Positions 1 to 8,443 of a stretch of 60,241 nucleotides of DNA are shown here, in pieces. Each line of letters begins with the position of its first letter. The stretch's first letter is position 1. Source of the DNA: an uncultured Eggerthellaceae bacterium (GTDB taxonomy: Bacteria > Actinomycetota > Coriobacteriia > Coriobacteriales > Eggerthellaceae). The notes beneath the pieces are model-generated. The model made no database searches, was not told the origin of the DNA, and saw nothing but the letters and a program-made list of their open reading frames with translations. Where the stretch lies: contig CAJURO010000011.1 in NCBI GenBank assembly GCA_910588985.1, positions 1 to 60,241 of the forward strand, written 5' to 3'. The translations under genes and the position numbers were made by a program.

Positions 1-41
1 CGAAGAAGCCTCGGGCTTGCAGCCTAGCGGCACGGAAAAGT

Positions 42-64
42 GTCCGCATCCCCATTTGTCACAG
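42..64. repeat. Half-copy of the 59-kb palindromic repeat
   Basis: These 23 bases match the right arm of the inverted repeat at 59079-59101 at 20 of 23 positions; both end in TTGTCACAG. Any matching left arm would lie at or beyond the window edge, so I cannot tell whether this was once a full stem. Bases 1-192 otherwise hold no convincing coding region. Confidence 0.55.
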
Positions 65-192
65 TGATTTTCGGCGCCTGCTTCTCGGACGCGATTGATG
101 CGCTTTGGCCTGAAGCGACGCAATGGATACGCCCGGGTGTGAGAAAATAGACTGGCGCAATGTTGCATGGAGGTAATCGCGCCAAGTGAGTT

Positions 193-597
193 ATGCAGGG
201 AAATACGTTGGCTGATATCAGGTGCAGGAAGTTCTCGGACGTCTTGAAGACCAAGTCCGACCACTACCCATATTCGGATAGATACATCGCAGAGGTCCAC
301 GACTCGTCGACCAAGACGGGAAGGACAGAGCGCGAGCATATGGTCGAGTGGTTCCGCGCCAACGAGACCCGAGGCTTCGGGTCGTACTCGCGCCTGTCTC
401 CCAACCAGAGCGCGCGCCGCTGCTACAACAGCCTGATGAACGCAGCCTCACTTCTATGGATCGCCGAGGCGGTCGGCATAGACGAGCTTACCGTGCGCCG
501 CGCCTATGAGGCGGCGGTTGCGGCAGGAGACTACCGAAGAGCTTGCGGTGCCATCCGCAAGATAATCACATGGGACATGATCTATGCGCTTGCTTGA
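193..597 (+). CDS. Hypothetical protein, 134 aa
   Basis: I do not recognise this protein. It is soluble, with no signal peptide or membrane segment. The N-terminal half is polar (KTKSDHYPYSDRY, EREHMVEWF) and the C-terminal half is helical and Ala-rich. The ATG at 193 follows directly after an in-frame stop, so it is the first possible start, but the only good ribosome site (TGGAGG near 168) is about 19 bases away, leaving the start uncertain. The end overlaps the next gene by 14 bases, which suggests translational coupling with that membrane protein. Codon use fits real coding better than the antisense frame does. Confidence 0.6.
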   Translation: MQGNTLADIRCRKFSDVLKTKSDHYPYSDRYIAEVHDSSTKTGRTEREHMVEWFRANETRGFGSYSRLSPNQSARRCYNSLMNAASLLWIAEAVGIDELTVRRAYEAAVAAGDYRRACGAIRKIITWDMIYALA

Positions 598-2242
598 GTC
601 TGACACCGAAGAGCAGTGCACCGACCTTGCCGTAAGGAGCAAAGAGGTTGCTTTGAAATCCCGCATCACCGACTTCCTGCATTTCTGCGTTGAGGGTCTA
701 GTGCTTTTGGCCCTGCTTTCGTTCGCGAAGGACTGCTCTCCGATACTCCCGGCATGGGTCCTTCCTGTTGTGTTCCTCATCTACGCCCTTCCGGCAACGA
801 TCGGCTCTATGTACAACATCGTCGTTAATCGATTGCACAAGCAGGATTTGTACAACGAGACCGGAAAGCTGTCGCACTACAACAGAAGATGGTTCGTCTG
901 GTTCGGCGGATTCTTCGTGGCCTATCTGGTATCCGGCATGCTCTTCGTATTGCAAGCACCGAGCTGGGATTCGAAAGAGTGGCTTCTCATCTGGGCATCG
1001 GTTCCCATCTATTACGTTGTCTTCCTAATCGTTCAGTTTGCTTGCAAGAAGGAATACTCGGCCAAGTACTACAAGGCACGCGCCATCAAATGGAGCATCG
1101 TCGTCGCTACGGCTATCGTTACCCTTCTCTACGCCTTCATCGCGGCTCAGGCTCCCACGGACATGCAGATCGACCTGCATGAGGTCATCCAAAACCGCTA
1201 TCTCCCGTATGCGGACTCTCCCGCGCAGTTCTTAAGCGAGACGGAGAAGCTGACCACTTACGCCGACTGCCTCACGCAATACGGAATCAACAAGCTCGAA
1301 GGCGTGTCCTATCCCGTGTCCTTCGTCATTAAGCTCGTCCTTGGCTTCTCGGTATTCGCCGGAATCATCAGTCAACTGGGATTCTGCCTGCTCAGCCGTC
1401 ACGAGATCGGAAGCGTGTTTAGGCTACTTCCTGCGGATGGCGGCCAGTCGAAGGAGCCGGTGCAGCCGAAGTACCTCGTGATCTTGCTTGCGATTTGGAT
1501 AGGGCTCTCGGGGTTGTTCTGTGGGCTAAACGTGGCAGCTGAGAAGATCAGGGCAACGGACGAGTACACCTTCGTAGACCAATGGATAGACAATACGTCG
1601 GAATGGGTAATTCTAGCTGCCGAGCAGAACATCGAGGTCATCAAAGAGGATATCGAGATCGTCGACTCCAATAGGGATTTCAACGAGCGTTTCGCGCAGA
1701 GGCGAGACGAGTACGTCAACACCCAGGAGCGTGCCTTGATCGACCTCGTGAACACCTATTACGATGACTGCGAGGCGAATGTCAATTCCTACGTCGAGTG
1801 GTACGAAGGCCCCCTGATAGCCGCCGAGCGCATTGTACCCGTGATTGGCGAGAACGCCATGCGGGACGAATTCGGCAAGCAGGTGATCGCGCCGGTGAGC
1901 CCTGATGCACTCAACCAACGATACAGCGAGTTCCTCGCAGGACTGAAGAATCTTTACGAGGAGTACTGGAGCGCGGAGGAAATCGTGGGCGTCGCCCAGC
2001 AGGCTCCGGTCACCAACGCCGAAGAGATCATATCAAAGCTGCCTAGCACGATCGCACTGTGGCCCTCGTGGGATAGCGAGGAAGGCAAGAAGCTCGTTCA
2101 GGAAGTGCTGCTCGGAAAGGGAGAGGGCTCCTCGGACAGCGTCCGCGAAAGGATCATGTCGTACATTTCTGCCCAAAGGGCCTCGGCTGTTTCCTTCGCA
2201 GAATCCCTGCCATCGAAGTTTAGCCTTACAGCCCACGAGTGA
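584..2242 (+). CDS. Multi-pass membrane protein with helical C-terminal domain, 552 aa
   Basis: Unrecognised integral membrane protein. Hydrophobic segments lie near residues 30-50, 58-78, 105-125, 133-153, 167-187, 245-270 and 300-320. The final ~230 residues are hydrophilic and mostly helical, with acidic/basic stretches (EVIKEDIEIVDSN) and aromatic patches, and would form a cytoplasmic or extracytoplasmic domain. It overlaps the preceding 134-aa gene by 14 bases, so the two are probably one operon. Its last 17 bases run antisense to the broken XRE gene. I can assign no transport or enzymatic motif. Confidence 0.75.
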   Translation: MRLLESDTEEQCTDLAVRSKEVALKSRITDFLHFCVEGLVLLALLSFAKDCSPILPAWVLPVVFLIYALPATIGSMYNIVVNRLHKQDLYNETGKLSHYNRRWFVWFGGFFVAYLVSGMLFVLQAPSWDSKEWLLIWASVPIYYVVFLIVQFACKKEYSAKYYKARAIKWSIVVATAIVTLLYAFIAAQAPTDMQIDLHEVIQNRYLPYADSPAQFLSETEKLTTYADCLTQYGINKLEGVSYPVSFVIKLVLGFSVFAGIISQLGFCLLSRHEIGSVFRLLPADGGQSKEPVQPKYLVILLAIWIGLSGLFCGLNVAAEKIRATDEYTFVDQWIDNTSEWVILAAEQNIEVIKEDIEIVDSNRDFNERFAQRRDEYVNTQERALIDLVNTYYDDCEANVNSYVEWYEGPLIAAERIVPVIGENAMRDEFGKQVIAPVSPDALNQRYSEFLAGLKNLYEEYWSAEEIVGVAQQAPVTNAEEIISKLPSTIALWPSWDSEEGKKLVQEVLLGKGEGSSDSVRERIMSYISAQRASAVSFAESLPSKFSLTAHE

Positions 2243-2450
2243 GGTCGGACACACTAGTACCCAATGCTTACGATATTCGCATTAGGCAATCTATTGTGGT
2301 GCCGACTTTTCCGCTCTCAATCCTCCAGACATGAGCTTTGTTCGTACCGATCATCATAGCCAGTACCTTTTGGCTGATATTGCGTTTCGACCTAACCTCC
2401 TTGATAGCGCTTCCTAGGCGGATCCTATAATCGCTTACCAACTTGCTCAT
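2226..2450 (-). pseudogene. XRE-family regulator interrupted by in-frame TAA
   Basis: The intact part (2268-2450, 60 aa) is a classical XRE helix-turn-helix: LGSAIKEVRSKRNISQ, then LAMMIGTNKAHVWRIESGK. It stops at a TAA (2268-2270) just after CLMRIS. Reading on in the same frame gives ALGTSVSDLTRGL and a second stop at 2226-2228, exactly the sequence expected after 'LxRI' in this family. One nonsense codon therefore removes the last helix. The gene diverges from another XRE gene at 2516, with 65 bp between them. The 60-aa product could still bind DNA, so loss of function is inferred. Confidence 0.7.
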
Positions 2451-2515
2451 TGCCCCCGTTCCTGCACGTCTAATGCAATAATTCTCTTACAGACAGGAGC
2501 GAAAAATGGGGGGAA

Positions 2516-2725
2516 ATGATGGGAACGGTCTCTCTGGACCTTGAGCCAGTTCTGCAAGAGAAGGGAATCAGCCTCGATGAACTTGCGATGCAAGCGGGAA
2601 TCGAGGACAACAAAGCCGACAAGATAAAGAGGGGTCAGGTTTCAGCCATTCGGTTCACAACGCTTGCGAGCATCTGCGATGTACTCGATTGCGAGCCGGG
2701 AGATATTCTCGGCTATACGAATTAG
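2516..2725 (+). CDS. Small XRE/Cro-type transcriptional regulator, 69 aa
   Basis: Single-domain helix-turn-helix protein of the Cro/YozG type: LDLEPVLQEKGISLDELAMQAGI forms the first helices, and the ending DVLDCEPGDILGYTN is the typical tail of these one-domain repressors. ATGs lie at 2516 and 2519; a G-rich run (2508-2513) sits just upstream. An ATG at 2506 is in another frame and stops quickly. Divergent from the broken XRE gene, it may autoregulate through the shared 65-bp spacer. The target is unknown. Confidence 0.8.
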   Translation: MMGTVSLDLEPVLQEKGISLDELAMQAGIEDNKADKIKRGQVSAIRFTTLASICDVLDCEPGDILGYTN

Positions 2726-2757
2726 TCATTCCGAGTAGCCGCGAGGGGCTTGCTCGT

Positions 2758-2790
2758 GATGACGCCAAGACCATTTCTTTTGGCGACATC
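2758..2790. repeat. Stem-loop downstream of the small XRE gene
   Basis: Bases 2758-2768 pair with 2780-2790 (10 pairs, one A-A mismatch, 11-base loop). The left arm begins inside the motif GGCTTGCTCGTGATGAC (2747-2763), whose core recurs in the tandem repeats at 4671-4785. No T-run follows, so terminator function for either convergent gene is uncertain. Confidence 0.45.
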
Positions 2791-2806
2791 ACCAGGTCAA
2801 GGCGGC

Positions 2807-2824
2807 TGTGACAATTCTGTCACA
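2807..2824. promoter_or_regulatory. Palindrome TGTGACA-N4-TGTCACA
   Basis: A perfect seven-base palindrome around ATTC lies between the ends of the XRE and LuxR genes. It shares the TGTGACA/TGTCACA word with the repeats at 42-64 and 59023-59101. The spacing (TGTGA-N8-TCACA) is two bases longer than a CRP site. It may be an operator, part of the repeat family, or a weak terminator. Confidence 0.35.
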
Positions 2825-2882
2825 ACGATATGAACCGTGTTGTTCCTCTGATAAGAGTATGTTGTAAGCAAAGAGGAGAGGG

Positions 2883-3617
2883 CTAGAGGATGGATCTCTT
2901 TGACAGCTGAAGGTATTTGCTCGTTAGCTCTGTCCGATTACTTACACCCATCTTTGCGTAGATGTGAGCCAGGTGGTTCTTCACTGTGTTCTGCGCTACA
3001 CCCAAATCTGTGGCTATCTCCCCATTCGTGCAACCTTTGACGGCAAGCAAGAGCACTTTGCGTTCTTGGGGTGTGAGGCCCTCTACGCCCGAGACACGGA
3101 CTGCGTGAGCCGGCCCTCGAGTGTGGGACTCCGCGTTAAGCGGATCGCTCCAATATCGCAGGAGGCTTCCGCTCACCAATACCGTTTCTTTGTACTCGTC
3201 CAGATTGTCCCTAATCAGCCTTAGCGTAGCTTCCTCGATGAACTGACACGCTTGCTGGATTTTGCGCGTAGGTGCATCGTAGTTCTCCCAGAGGTACCCG
3301 GTGACCCATTTCCCGACGATCATCTTCGTCTCGACGTAGTTTGCAAGAGGGGTGATGATGTCGCTTTCCCCCTTGGCCAGGTCACCCGTGTACAGCAGGT
3401 TACTGCGAGCGTAGACGGTTTCATGTCGAAGCGCGTCTACCAGCTCGCCGATCTCCTCACGGGTCCATCGATCCAGCGATTTCTTCGAGAGCGAGGAGGA
3501 GCGCGATTGGGGATATCGGGCGATGTAGCTGGCGATGAGTCCGTCGACGATTTCATCCATGTGGTTCGACAGGAACTCGACTAGTTGGTCTGTGTCAGCG
3601 GGTCTGGGCTGGTTCAC
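2883..3617 (-). CDS. LuxR-type transcriptional regulator, 244 aa
   Basis: The C-terminal ~65 residues form a LuxR/GerE helix-turn-helix: LTPQERKVLLLAVKGCTNGE, then IATDLGVAQNTVKNHLAHIY. The N-terminal ~170 residues are an unassigned helical sensor-like domain. I chose the GTG at 3617 because AGAGGAG lies five bases upstream; the frame extends further but would overlap the divergent gene. The gene diverges from a membrane protein at 3763. LuxR/membrane-protein pairs are common in Eggerthellaceae, so it probably controls that neighbour in response to an unknown signal. Confidence 0.85.
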   Translation of the reverse strand: MNQPRPADTDQLVEFLSNHMDEIVDGLIASYIARYPQSRSSSLSKKSLDRWTREEIGELVDALRHETVYARSNLLYTGDLAKGESDIITPLANYVETKMIVGKWVTGYLWENYDAPTRKIQQACQFIEEATLRLIRDNLDEYKETVLVSGSLLRYWSDPLNAESHTRGPAHAVRVSGVEGLTPQERKVLLLAVKGCTNGEIATDLGVAQNTVKNHLAHIYAKMGVSNRTELTSKYLQLSKRSIL

Positions 3618-3762
3618 GATTCTCCTCTGAACGAATATATAGCCCGATTGTACTAGTCCATCTTCTTCTAGACCATGGCCCGGATGGAACTTCCCGCGAA
3701 TGTCCCACTTGGCGACCATATGTGCATCGAGACTGTGTATGCGTCGCAAAAGGAGGTTTCGC

Positions 3763-4581
3763 ATGTTCACAGAAAACTATATGGACTTCCTCAAGGATGT
3801 CCCCGGACAGGTTGTGGAGGTCATGGCCTTCCAGCCGGGTACGCTCATCCCCGTCCACCCCGAGGCCCTCATAGCGATGCTGCTGTGTATGACCTTCGGT
3901 TACCTGCTCTACGTGCAGGCGCTTAGGATCATGGTGCGCGAGAAAGTCGACCCCTATCCACTTTGGCTTCACTGCTGGATGATCTCAATCGACTTCACTG
4001 GCACGCTTATGTCCTGGCAGTGCGCCATTGAGCATGACTTCTTCTGGGTGTTCGTCCTCTTCGGCATCGGCCTTCCCATTTGGGTGTGCATGGAGGCAGT
4101 GTGCATTTACAAGGGCGTCAAGAACCACCGCCAGGAAGAATTCGGCAATCTCGTCAAGGGCGAGGTAACCTTGAAGCAAGGTTGGATGGTTGCCATTGGC
4201 ATGGTCATCGTCGGCGCCAGCGTGAACCTGTGGGCTGAGACCCTGCTTGGAGGCTTCAGCAACTGGGCGGTGTTCATCATTTGGCCGTTCACGAACTATG
4301 TATTCGCCTATTGGACCTGGCGCTTCTGGCGCGAGCAGGGCATCAAGAACGGCAACCGTTTCCGCAACTCCATGGGTCTGCAGTGGATCATCACCATTCA
4401 GATCACGCTCATGTGGGTGCCCGGCCTTTCCTGGTATCTACAGCTGACGCCGTACCTGAACACACCTGCGTACTACTTCTGTGGAATCGTCGCCTCGATA
4501 CTTGCGGTAATCAATCTCTACTATTGCTACAAGCTCCCCAAGAAGGAAACGCTTCCCAACGGGAAAAAGCCGATCTGGTAG
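3763..4581 (+). CDS. Seven-helix integral membrane protein, 272 aa
   Basis: Seven hydrophobic segments near residues 32-52, 67-87, 92-115, 140-160, 168-190, 208-230 and 238-258 are joined by short aromatic-rich loops (LHCWMISIDFTGTLMSWQ, WPFTNYVFAYWTWRFW). There is no MFS or ABC signature and no signal peptide. The ATG at 3763 has AGGAGG six bases upstream; ATGs further up lack a ribosome site and run into the divergent promoter. The size and Trp/Tyr-rich helices could suit a membrane enzyme or a small-molecule receptor; I do not assign a function. A strong terminator follows at 4605. Confidence 0.8.
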   Translation: MFTENYMDFLKDVPGQVVEVMAFQPGTLIPVHPEALIAMLLCMTFGYLLYVQALRIMVREKVDPYPLWLHCWMISIDFTGTLMSWQCAIEHDFFWVFVLFGIGLPIWVCMEAVCIYKGVKNHRQEEFGNLVKGEVTLKQGWMVAIGMVIVGASVNLWAETLLGGFSNWAVFIIWPFTNYVFAYWTWRFWREQGIKNGNRFRNSMGLQWIITIQITLMWVPGLSWYLQLTPYLNTPAYYFCGIVASILAVINLYYCYKLPKKETLPNGKKPIW

Positions 4582-4604
4582 ATTCTCTTCATTGCGCGAA
4601 AAGG

Positions 4605-4640
4605 AAGCCGCTTCGGTCTAAACCGAAGCGGCTTTTTCTT
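4605..4640 (+). terminator. Rho-independent terminator after the seven-helix membrane protein
   Basis: AAGCCGCTTCGGT (4605-4617) pairs perfectly with ACCGAAGCGGCTT (4622-4634) around a CTAA loop, followed by a T-rich tail. It lies about 25 bases past the stop codon. Confidence 0.95.
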
Positions 4641-4670
4641 TAGCAGACCATTGCTTCGCGAGTAGTTGTT

Positions 4671-4785
4671 AGTGGCTTGCTCGTGATGTCAGCGGTTATT
4701 GTAGAAGCAGTAGTCGCAAGTGGCTTGCTCGTGATGTCAGCGGTTATTGTAGAAGCAGTAGTCGCAAGTGGCTTGCTCGTGATGA
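4671..4785 (+). repeat. 48-bp direct tandem repeat, about 2.4 copies
   Basis: The unit starts AGTGGCTTGCTCGTGATG and ends AGTAGTCGCA; copies begin at 4671, 4719 and 4767, so the period is exactly 48 bp. The first two copies look identical, and the third breaks off after about 18 bases. Its core, GGCTTGCTCGTGATG, also occurs at 2747 on the other side of the LuxR/membrane-protein pair. Confidence 0.9.
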
Positions 4786-4816
4786 CAGGTATATGCGATC
4801 AGATGCCTCGAACTTA

Positions 4817-4845
4817 GTACTCATTTTGTACTCACAGTGTACTCA
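4817..4845. promoter_or_regulatory. Three GTACTCA heptamers at 11-bp spacing
   Basis: GTACTCA starts at 4817, 4828 and 4839, so the copies fall on one face of the helix. This arrangement is typical of cooperative regulator binding. No gene follows for more than 600 bp, so the regulated transcript, if any, would be the candidate RNA ending at 5257. Confidence 0.5.
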
Positions 4846-5089
4846 CGTTTTTGTCACAGCGCTGGTAGGAGGTCTTTTTAGAGAGCCGATTTTTATTCCT
4901 TTTCTATTCCTGGGTGTAAATATGCGTCCTGTGTTATAGACGGTTGAACTCAACATAAACGTGTGCAGAGATTTTCGGCTGGTCAAGCAGTAGGTTTTCT
5001 AGTTTTCAGATTTACTCCCTCATGCTAAGACCAGAGATCGCGAAACGAGTGAGTTCAAAACGGTATCGGGAATGCTCGGCACTGGCTGG

Positions 5090-5257
5090 ACATCCTATAA
5101 CGAGGTGATACGACATGACTCTGTTCGGACAACTATCCGCCCCTCCCACCAGCGAGTGGGAGTGAATTGCGTCTTACCACTACGCGTGTGATAAAGCTTT
5201 TGGAGGCTTTTGCTTCTACCAAGTGGCCGAGGGTGTCCCTCGGCCACTTTTGTTTTT
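5090..5257 (+). ncRNA. Candidate structured small RNA with strong terminator
   Basis: No credible reading frame occupies 4846-5260. The stretch before the terminator carries a clean hairpin, CTCCCAC (5143-5149) with GTGGGAG (5156-5162), and ends in a very strong terminator at 5221-5257. A terminator with no coding gene upstream suggests a small RNA or an orphaned leader. I see no tmRNA, RNase P, SRP or known riboswitch motif. The 5' end given is approximate. Confidence 0.35.
5221..5257 (+). terminator. Rho-independent terminator with no upstream gene
   Basis: AAGTGGCCGAGGG (5221-5233) pairs perfectly with CCCTCGGCCACTT (5237-5249) around a TGT loop, followed by TTGTTTTT. Confidence 0.95.
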
Positions 5258-5500
5258 AACCATAGGCTTAGGTCTCAAAAAGTGGGGCCGAGAACGCTTT
5301 GCGTGCCGATCAGTCTTGCGATCAAGCAGAAGGCGAACGTGTCGCAACCACCATCGGAACGGACTCATATCCGTCCGCTGCCCGTGAAACGGTGGACTGA
5401 CTGCCAGCTCACGGGGCGATGACGGATTGGTAGACGGGCGTGAGACGTGGGCGGCTCGGTCCTAAAGTGGAACTGTATGTTGCGAAAGGAAGGGGACATT

Positions 5501-5773
5501 ATGGAGACCCGCATACCTGACGAGCACGAGGATTTGCGTCTGGATCGGCAGCACGAGGACGAGAAGCTGAAGCATATCAAGGATCATGAGGGTGACCTGC
5601 GCCGCAACGAGCAGGATAGCTCCTATCATCAGATGAAAGAGGCCAAGGAAGGCTATGACTACGCCCTAGGCTACGAGGAGCGCGACGAGCGTCATCGCCA
5701 GCACGCGCGCGATGCCTCTTTGGTTGAGGAAGCGAACACCAATCTGATCGAGAAAACGTCATCAGAGACATGA
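5501..5773 (+). CDS. Highly charged small hypothetical protein, 90 aa
   Basis: Almost wholly Asp/Glu/Lys/Arg/His/Gln (for example DLRLDRQHEDEKLKHIKDHE), predicted helical and soluble, with no recognisable domain. The ATG at 5501 is preceded by AGGAAGGGGA at good distance. The last 82 bases overlap, antisense, the 3' end of the histidine kinase gene, so the two transcripts would be convergent. The composition could reflect a stress-type charged-helix protein, but a chance reading frame cannot be excluded. Confidence 0.5.
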   Translation: METRIPDEHEDLRLDRQHEDEKLKHIKDHEGDLRRNEQDSSYHQMKEAKEGYDYALGYEERDERHRQHARDASLVEEANTNLIEKTSSET

Positions 5774-6600
5774 GCGTGAACCTTGATGCCCATGAACTCA
5801 CAGAGTTGCTTGACTGCGGCAAGCCCGAGCCCTGCCCCTGGTTTGCCGCGTGCAGAATCTCCCCGATAGAAGCGCTCGAATACTCTGCTCTCGTCAATGC
5901 TGCTTTCAGGTTCGATGGCGTTGGAGAAAACGATGGTGTTCCCAAGCCGTTTTATCTGAAGATCCCCAGAACCATGCTTGAGCATATTGCCTAGGATGTT
6001 CTCGAACACTCTCCGTAGAGCAATAGCATCGACCATGGAGGCAAGCTCTCCGCTTACATCCACCTGACATTCCCAGCCTTTGTCCTCAAACGCGTAGTAG
6101 AGCTCGGCGAGCGTGGATGCAAGGATCTTGATGACATCATGGCATTCAATATCTAGAGCATCAGGCTCAGTGGTTAAGCGCATATAGTCGAATAGCTGAT
6201 CGACCATTTCCCGCGTCGTATCAAGACGGCTTTCTGCGAGCTTCAAGCAGTGGGCTCTCTCGATGGGATCCTCTTCATCTATCGCAAGTTGCACATAGCC
6301 TTTCGCACCTGCCAGCGGTGTCCGAATGTCATGGGATAGCCCCGCAAGACCTTCCAGCAATTCACGCTCTTGCTCTTTCATGGTTCGTTCCCGAAGGCTT
6401 GCCTCATCGAGCAATGCATTAACGCTCTCCACCACTTCATGGCTTCCTGGAAGCGGGGCTTCTGTTCCAAGACGCGTGTTGCTGGTGGGCGGATGATTTT
6501 GCATGAACTTCGCCCAGCGAAAAAGCTCTCGGCGATACATAAGCACAACAGCACAGAGGGTCATGACCAGCAATGCGAGAATGACGACGACGATTACCAC
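5692..6600 (-). CDS. Sensor histidine kinase, 302 aa
   Basis: One N-terminal membrane helix (residues 2-21) and a short linker precede a HisKA box, GLSHDIRTPLAG, with phospho-acceptor His90. The HATPase domain shows FENILGNMLKHG (N box) and GAGLGLAAVKQLCE (G box). There is almost no extracellular sensing domain, as in kinases that sense through a partner ABC transporter. The start is GTG at 6600 with AGGAGG seven bases upstream. It is the last gene of a four-gene block (regulator, ATPase, permease, kinase), so it should phosphorylate the regulator at 8606-9412. Confidence 0.92.
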   Translation of the reverse strand: MVIVVVILALLVMTLCAVVLMYRRELFRWAKFMQNHPPTSNTRLGTEAPLPGSHEVVESVNALLDEASLRERTMKEQERELLEGLAGLSHDIRTPLAGAKGYVQLAIDEEDPIERAHCLKLAESRLDTTREMVDQLFDYMRLTTEPDALDIECHDVIKILASTLAELYYAFEDKGWECQVDVSGELASMVDAIALRRVFENILGNMLKHGSGDLQIKRLGNTIVFSNAIEPESSIDESRVFERFYRGDSARGKPGAGLGLAAVKQLCEFMGIKVHAHVSDDVFSIRLVFASSTKEASRACWR

Positions 6601-6621
6601 CCAAGACCCTCCTTTTGCTTA

Positions 6622-7530
6622 TTAAGCCATGTCCCTTTTCCGACAAAGAATCCAGCTGATGATCGCGGCAATGAGCGAGAATGCGATGCATATGATGAGG
6701 GCATGAGCCCATATAGGAATCATAAGGAACGCCTCTCCTGCACACATGATCCAGAGATCGGATGCACCATTGCTCAATTCTATTCGGACACTGGCCAAAA
6801 GGAATTGGGGGATTTGCTCCGCCGCAGGAAGGATGTTTGCAAGCCAACCGATTATTTGAAGCACTATGACCCCGAGGATACCGCTTGAGAGAATCAGAGC
6901 TGCCATCGATGACACGGCCTCGCTTCTTGATAACCACGCAATGCATGAGACGATGTATGCCATGGCAGTCGAATAGAGCCATACCAAGAACAGCCAAAGC
7001 GCCACATCTTCCACAGGCTCAATGGTCTCGAATGAGAAATCGAGCGCTAAGAACGATAGGAGCGACGCCAGCGCACAGACAGCGATAAGGTATGCCTGCA
7101 AGCATGCGACCAAGATAAGCTTCTCAGCAAAGTAGTTGCGCCGACCTCGATTGTCCAGAGGTAAATTCTTGATGTAGCCTTTCTTGAAATCAGAGAGGAT
7201 CAGGAAAGCCGCAATGAGGGATCCAAGAATGCCAACTAGGCTGCTATCAAAGAATATCTGTCCACAATCGTAAGTGAAGCTGCTCATTACCTTGGAGTTC
7301 AATGGCGCGATCTCGTCGCTTTCATCAAGAGCGCCGTTGTCGACTTCCAATACAGAGGTTTGCTCATTCTGGGCGATGGAGTCGTTGACCGTTTGCGCGA
7401 ACTCTGGTGATGCTATCCAATTCAAGAGGAGCGCAACGGAGACGAGGGCGGCAATGGCAATGGCGGTGATCACCCAAAAGTAGCGGGCGTGGACCAGGCG
7501 ATACAGATCAGCTCTCAGCAGGTTGAACAT
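6622..7530 (-). CDS. ABC-2 type permease, 302 aa
   Basis: Six hydrophobic segments with a large hydrophilic loop between the first two (about residues 40-90) fit an ABC-2 half-permease like those in lantibiotic-protection or Na+/multidrug exporters. The ATG at 7530 is favoured because GGAGCGAGGTG lies upstream; a GTG at 7539 would sit on top of it. It overlaps the ATPase gene by 23 bases, so the two are translationally coupled and form one transporter. The substrate is not visible. Confidence 0.85.
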   Translation of the reverse strand: MFNLLRADLYRLVHARYFWVITAIAIAALVSVALLLNWIASPEFAQTVNDSIAQNEQTSVLEVDNGALDESDEIAPLNSKVMSSFTYDCGQIFFDSSLVGILGSLIAAFLILSDFKKGYIKNLPLDNRGRRNYFAEKLILVACLQAYLIAVCALASLLSFLALDFSFETIEPVEDVALWLFLVWLYSTAMAYIVSCIAWLSRSEAVSSMAALILSSGILGVIVLQIIGWLANILPAAEQIPQFLLASVRIELSNGASDLWIMCAGEAFLMIPIWAHALIICIAFSLIAAIISWILCRKRDMA

Positions 7531-8443
7531 CGTGATCACCTCGCTCCATCATCTCGATGAAGAAGTCTTCGATATCGCGCTTTATGACGCTAAGCTCCAG
7601 AACAGCGATCCCTTCCTGCTTCAAGGCGATGGCAACAAGATCTGCATCTGATGTGCCACCGATGTGGATGATATCTCCCGATTCCACCGAATAGATGAAT
7701 GACGGGAACGCCTCTTGAAGCTTGACAAGAGCTTGCTCGGGCTTGTCTGCTCTTAATCTCAGGCTGTCGCCACACATGCGGTCGACCTCGTCGGCGCACA
7801 GCTCAGCAACCATGGTGCCATCGGCGATGATCCCATAGTCAGTCGCGATGCGGTCGAGCTGATCCAGAACATGGGAGCTGATGACCACGGTCACGCCCTG
7901 CTCCTTGTTAAGATGAACGATCAGGGCGCGAAGCTCGCGGGTGCCTTCTGGATCAAGACCATTGAAAGGCTCGTCCAAAAGAAGCAGATCAGGAGAGCCG
8001 AGCAGCGCTAATCCTACGCCCAGCCTCTGCCTCATGCCGAGCGAGAGCTTCTTGACGCGTTTTGAAGCAACTTCTTTCAGGCCGATAGCCTCGAGCATCT
8101 TGGAACACTGTTCTTTCGGGTTCACCAACCCGATGGCGAGCGCCTTGCACATAAGATTGTCTTGGGCGCTCATATCAGGCAGAACGCCAGGATCCTCGAT
8201 CAAGGACCCCACGCGTCGCGGAATCTGCAGTTCTTCGGCAGAGTTCTCTTGTCCGAATAGATAGATGCATCCCGATGAAGGTCGAACCAGGTGATCGATC
8301 ATCTTCATGACCGTCGATTTGCCAGCCCCATTCTTTCCGACGAAGCCATAGATAGAGCCTTCTGGTACGTGCATGTTGAGATCGCTCACAGCACGCTTGT
8401 GCCCATAGGCTTTCGTAAGGGACCTTGTCTCTAACGCGAGCAT
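7508..8443 (-). CDS. ABC transporter ATPase, 311 aa
   Basis: Complete nucleotide-binding subunit: Walker A GKNGAGKST (36-44), signature LSLGMRQRLGVG, Walker B LLLLDEPFNGLDP, and an H-loop (VVISSHVLDQL). The extra ~90 C-terminal residues are typical of bacitracin/lantibiotic-resistance ATPases (BcrA type). With the permease and two-component pair it likely forms an inducible exporter or detoxification system for a membrane-active peptide. That role is inferred from gene order and family, not shown. Confidence 0.93.
   Translation of the reverse strand: MLALETRSLTKAYGHKRAVSDLNMHVPEGSIYGFVGKNGAGKSTVMKMIDHLVRPSSGCIYLFGQENSAEELQIPRRVGSLIEDPGVLPDMSAQDNLMCKALAIGLVNPKEQCSKMLEAIGLKEVASKRVKKLSLGMRQRLGVGLALLGSPDLLLLDEPFNGLDPEGTRELRALIVHLNKEQGVTVVISSHVLDQLDRIATDYGIIADGTMVAELCADEVDRMCGDSLRLRADKPEQALVKLQEAFPSFIYSVESGDIIHIGGTSDADLVAIALKQEGIAVLELSVIKRDIEDFFIEMMERGDHDVQPAES

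Noticed and set aside
4671..4785. CRISPR array
   Set aside because: The 48-bp unit repeats directly without unique spacers and no cas genes are present.
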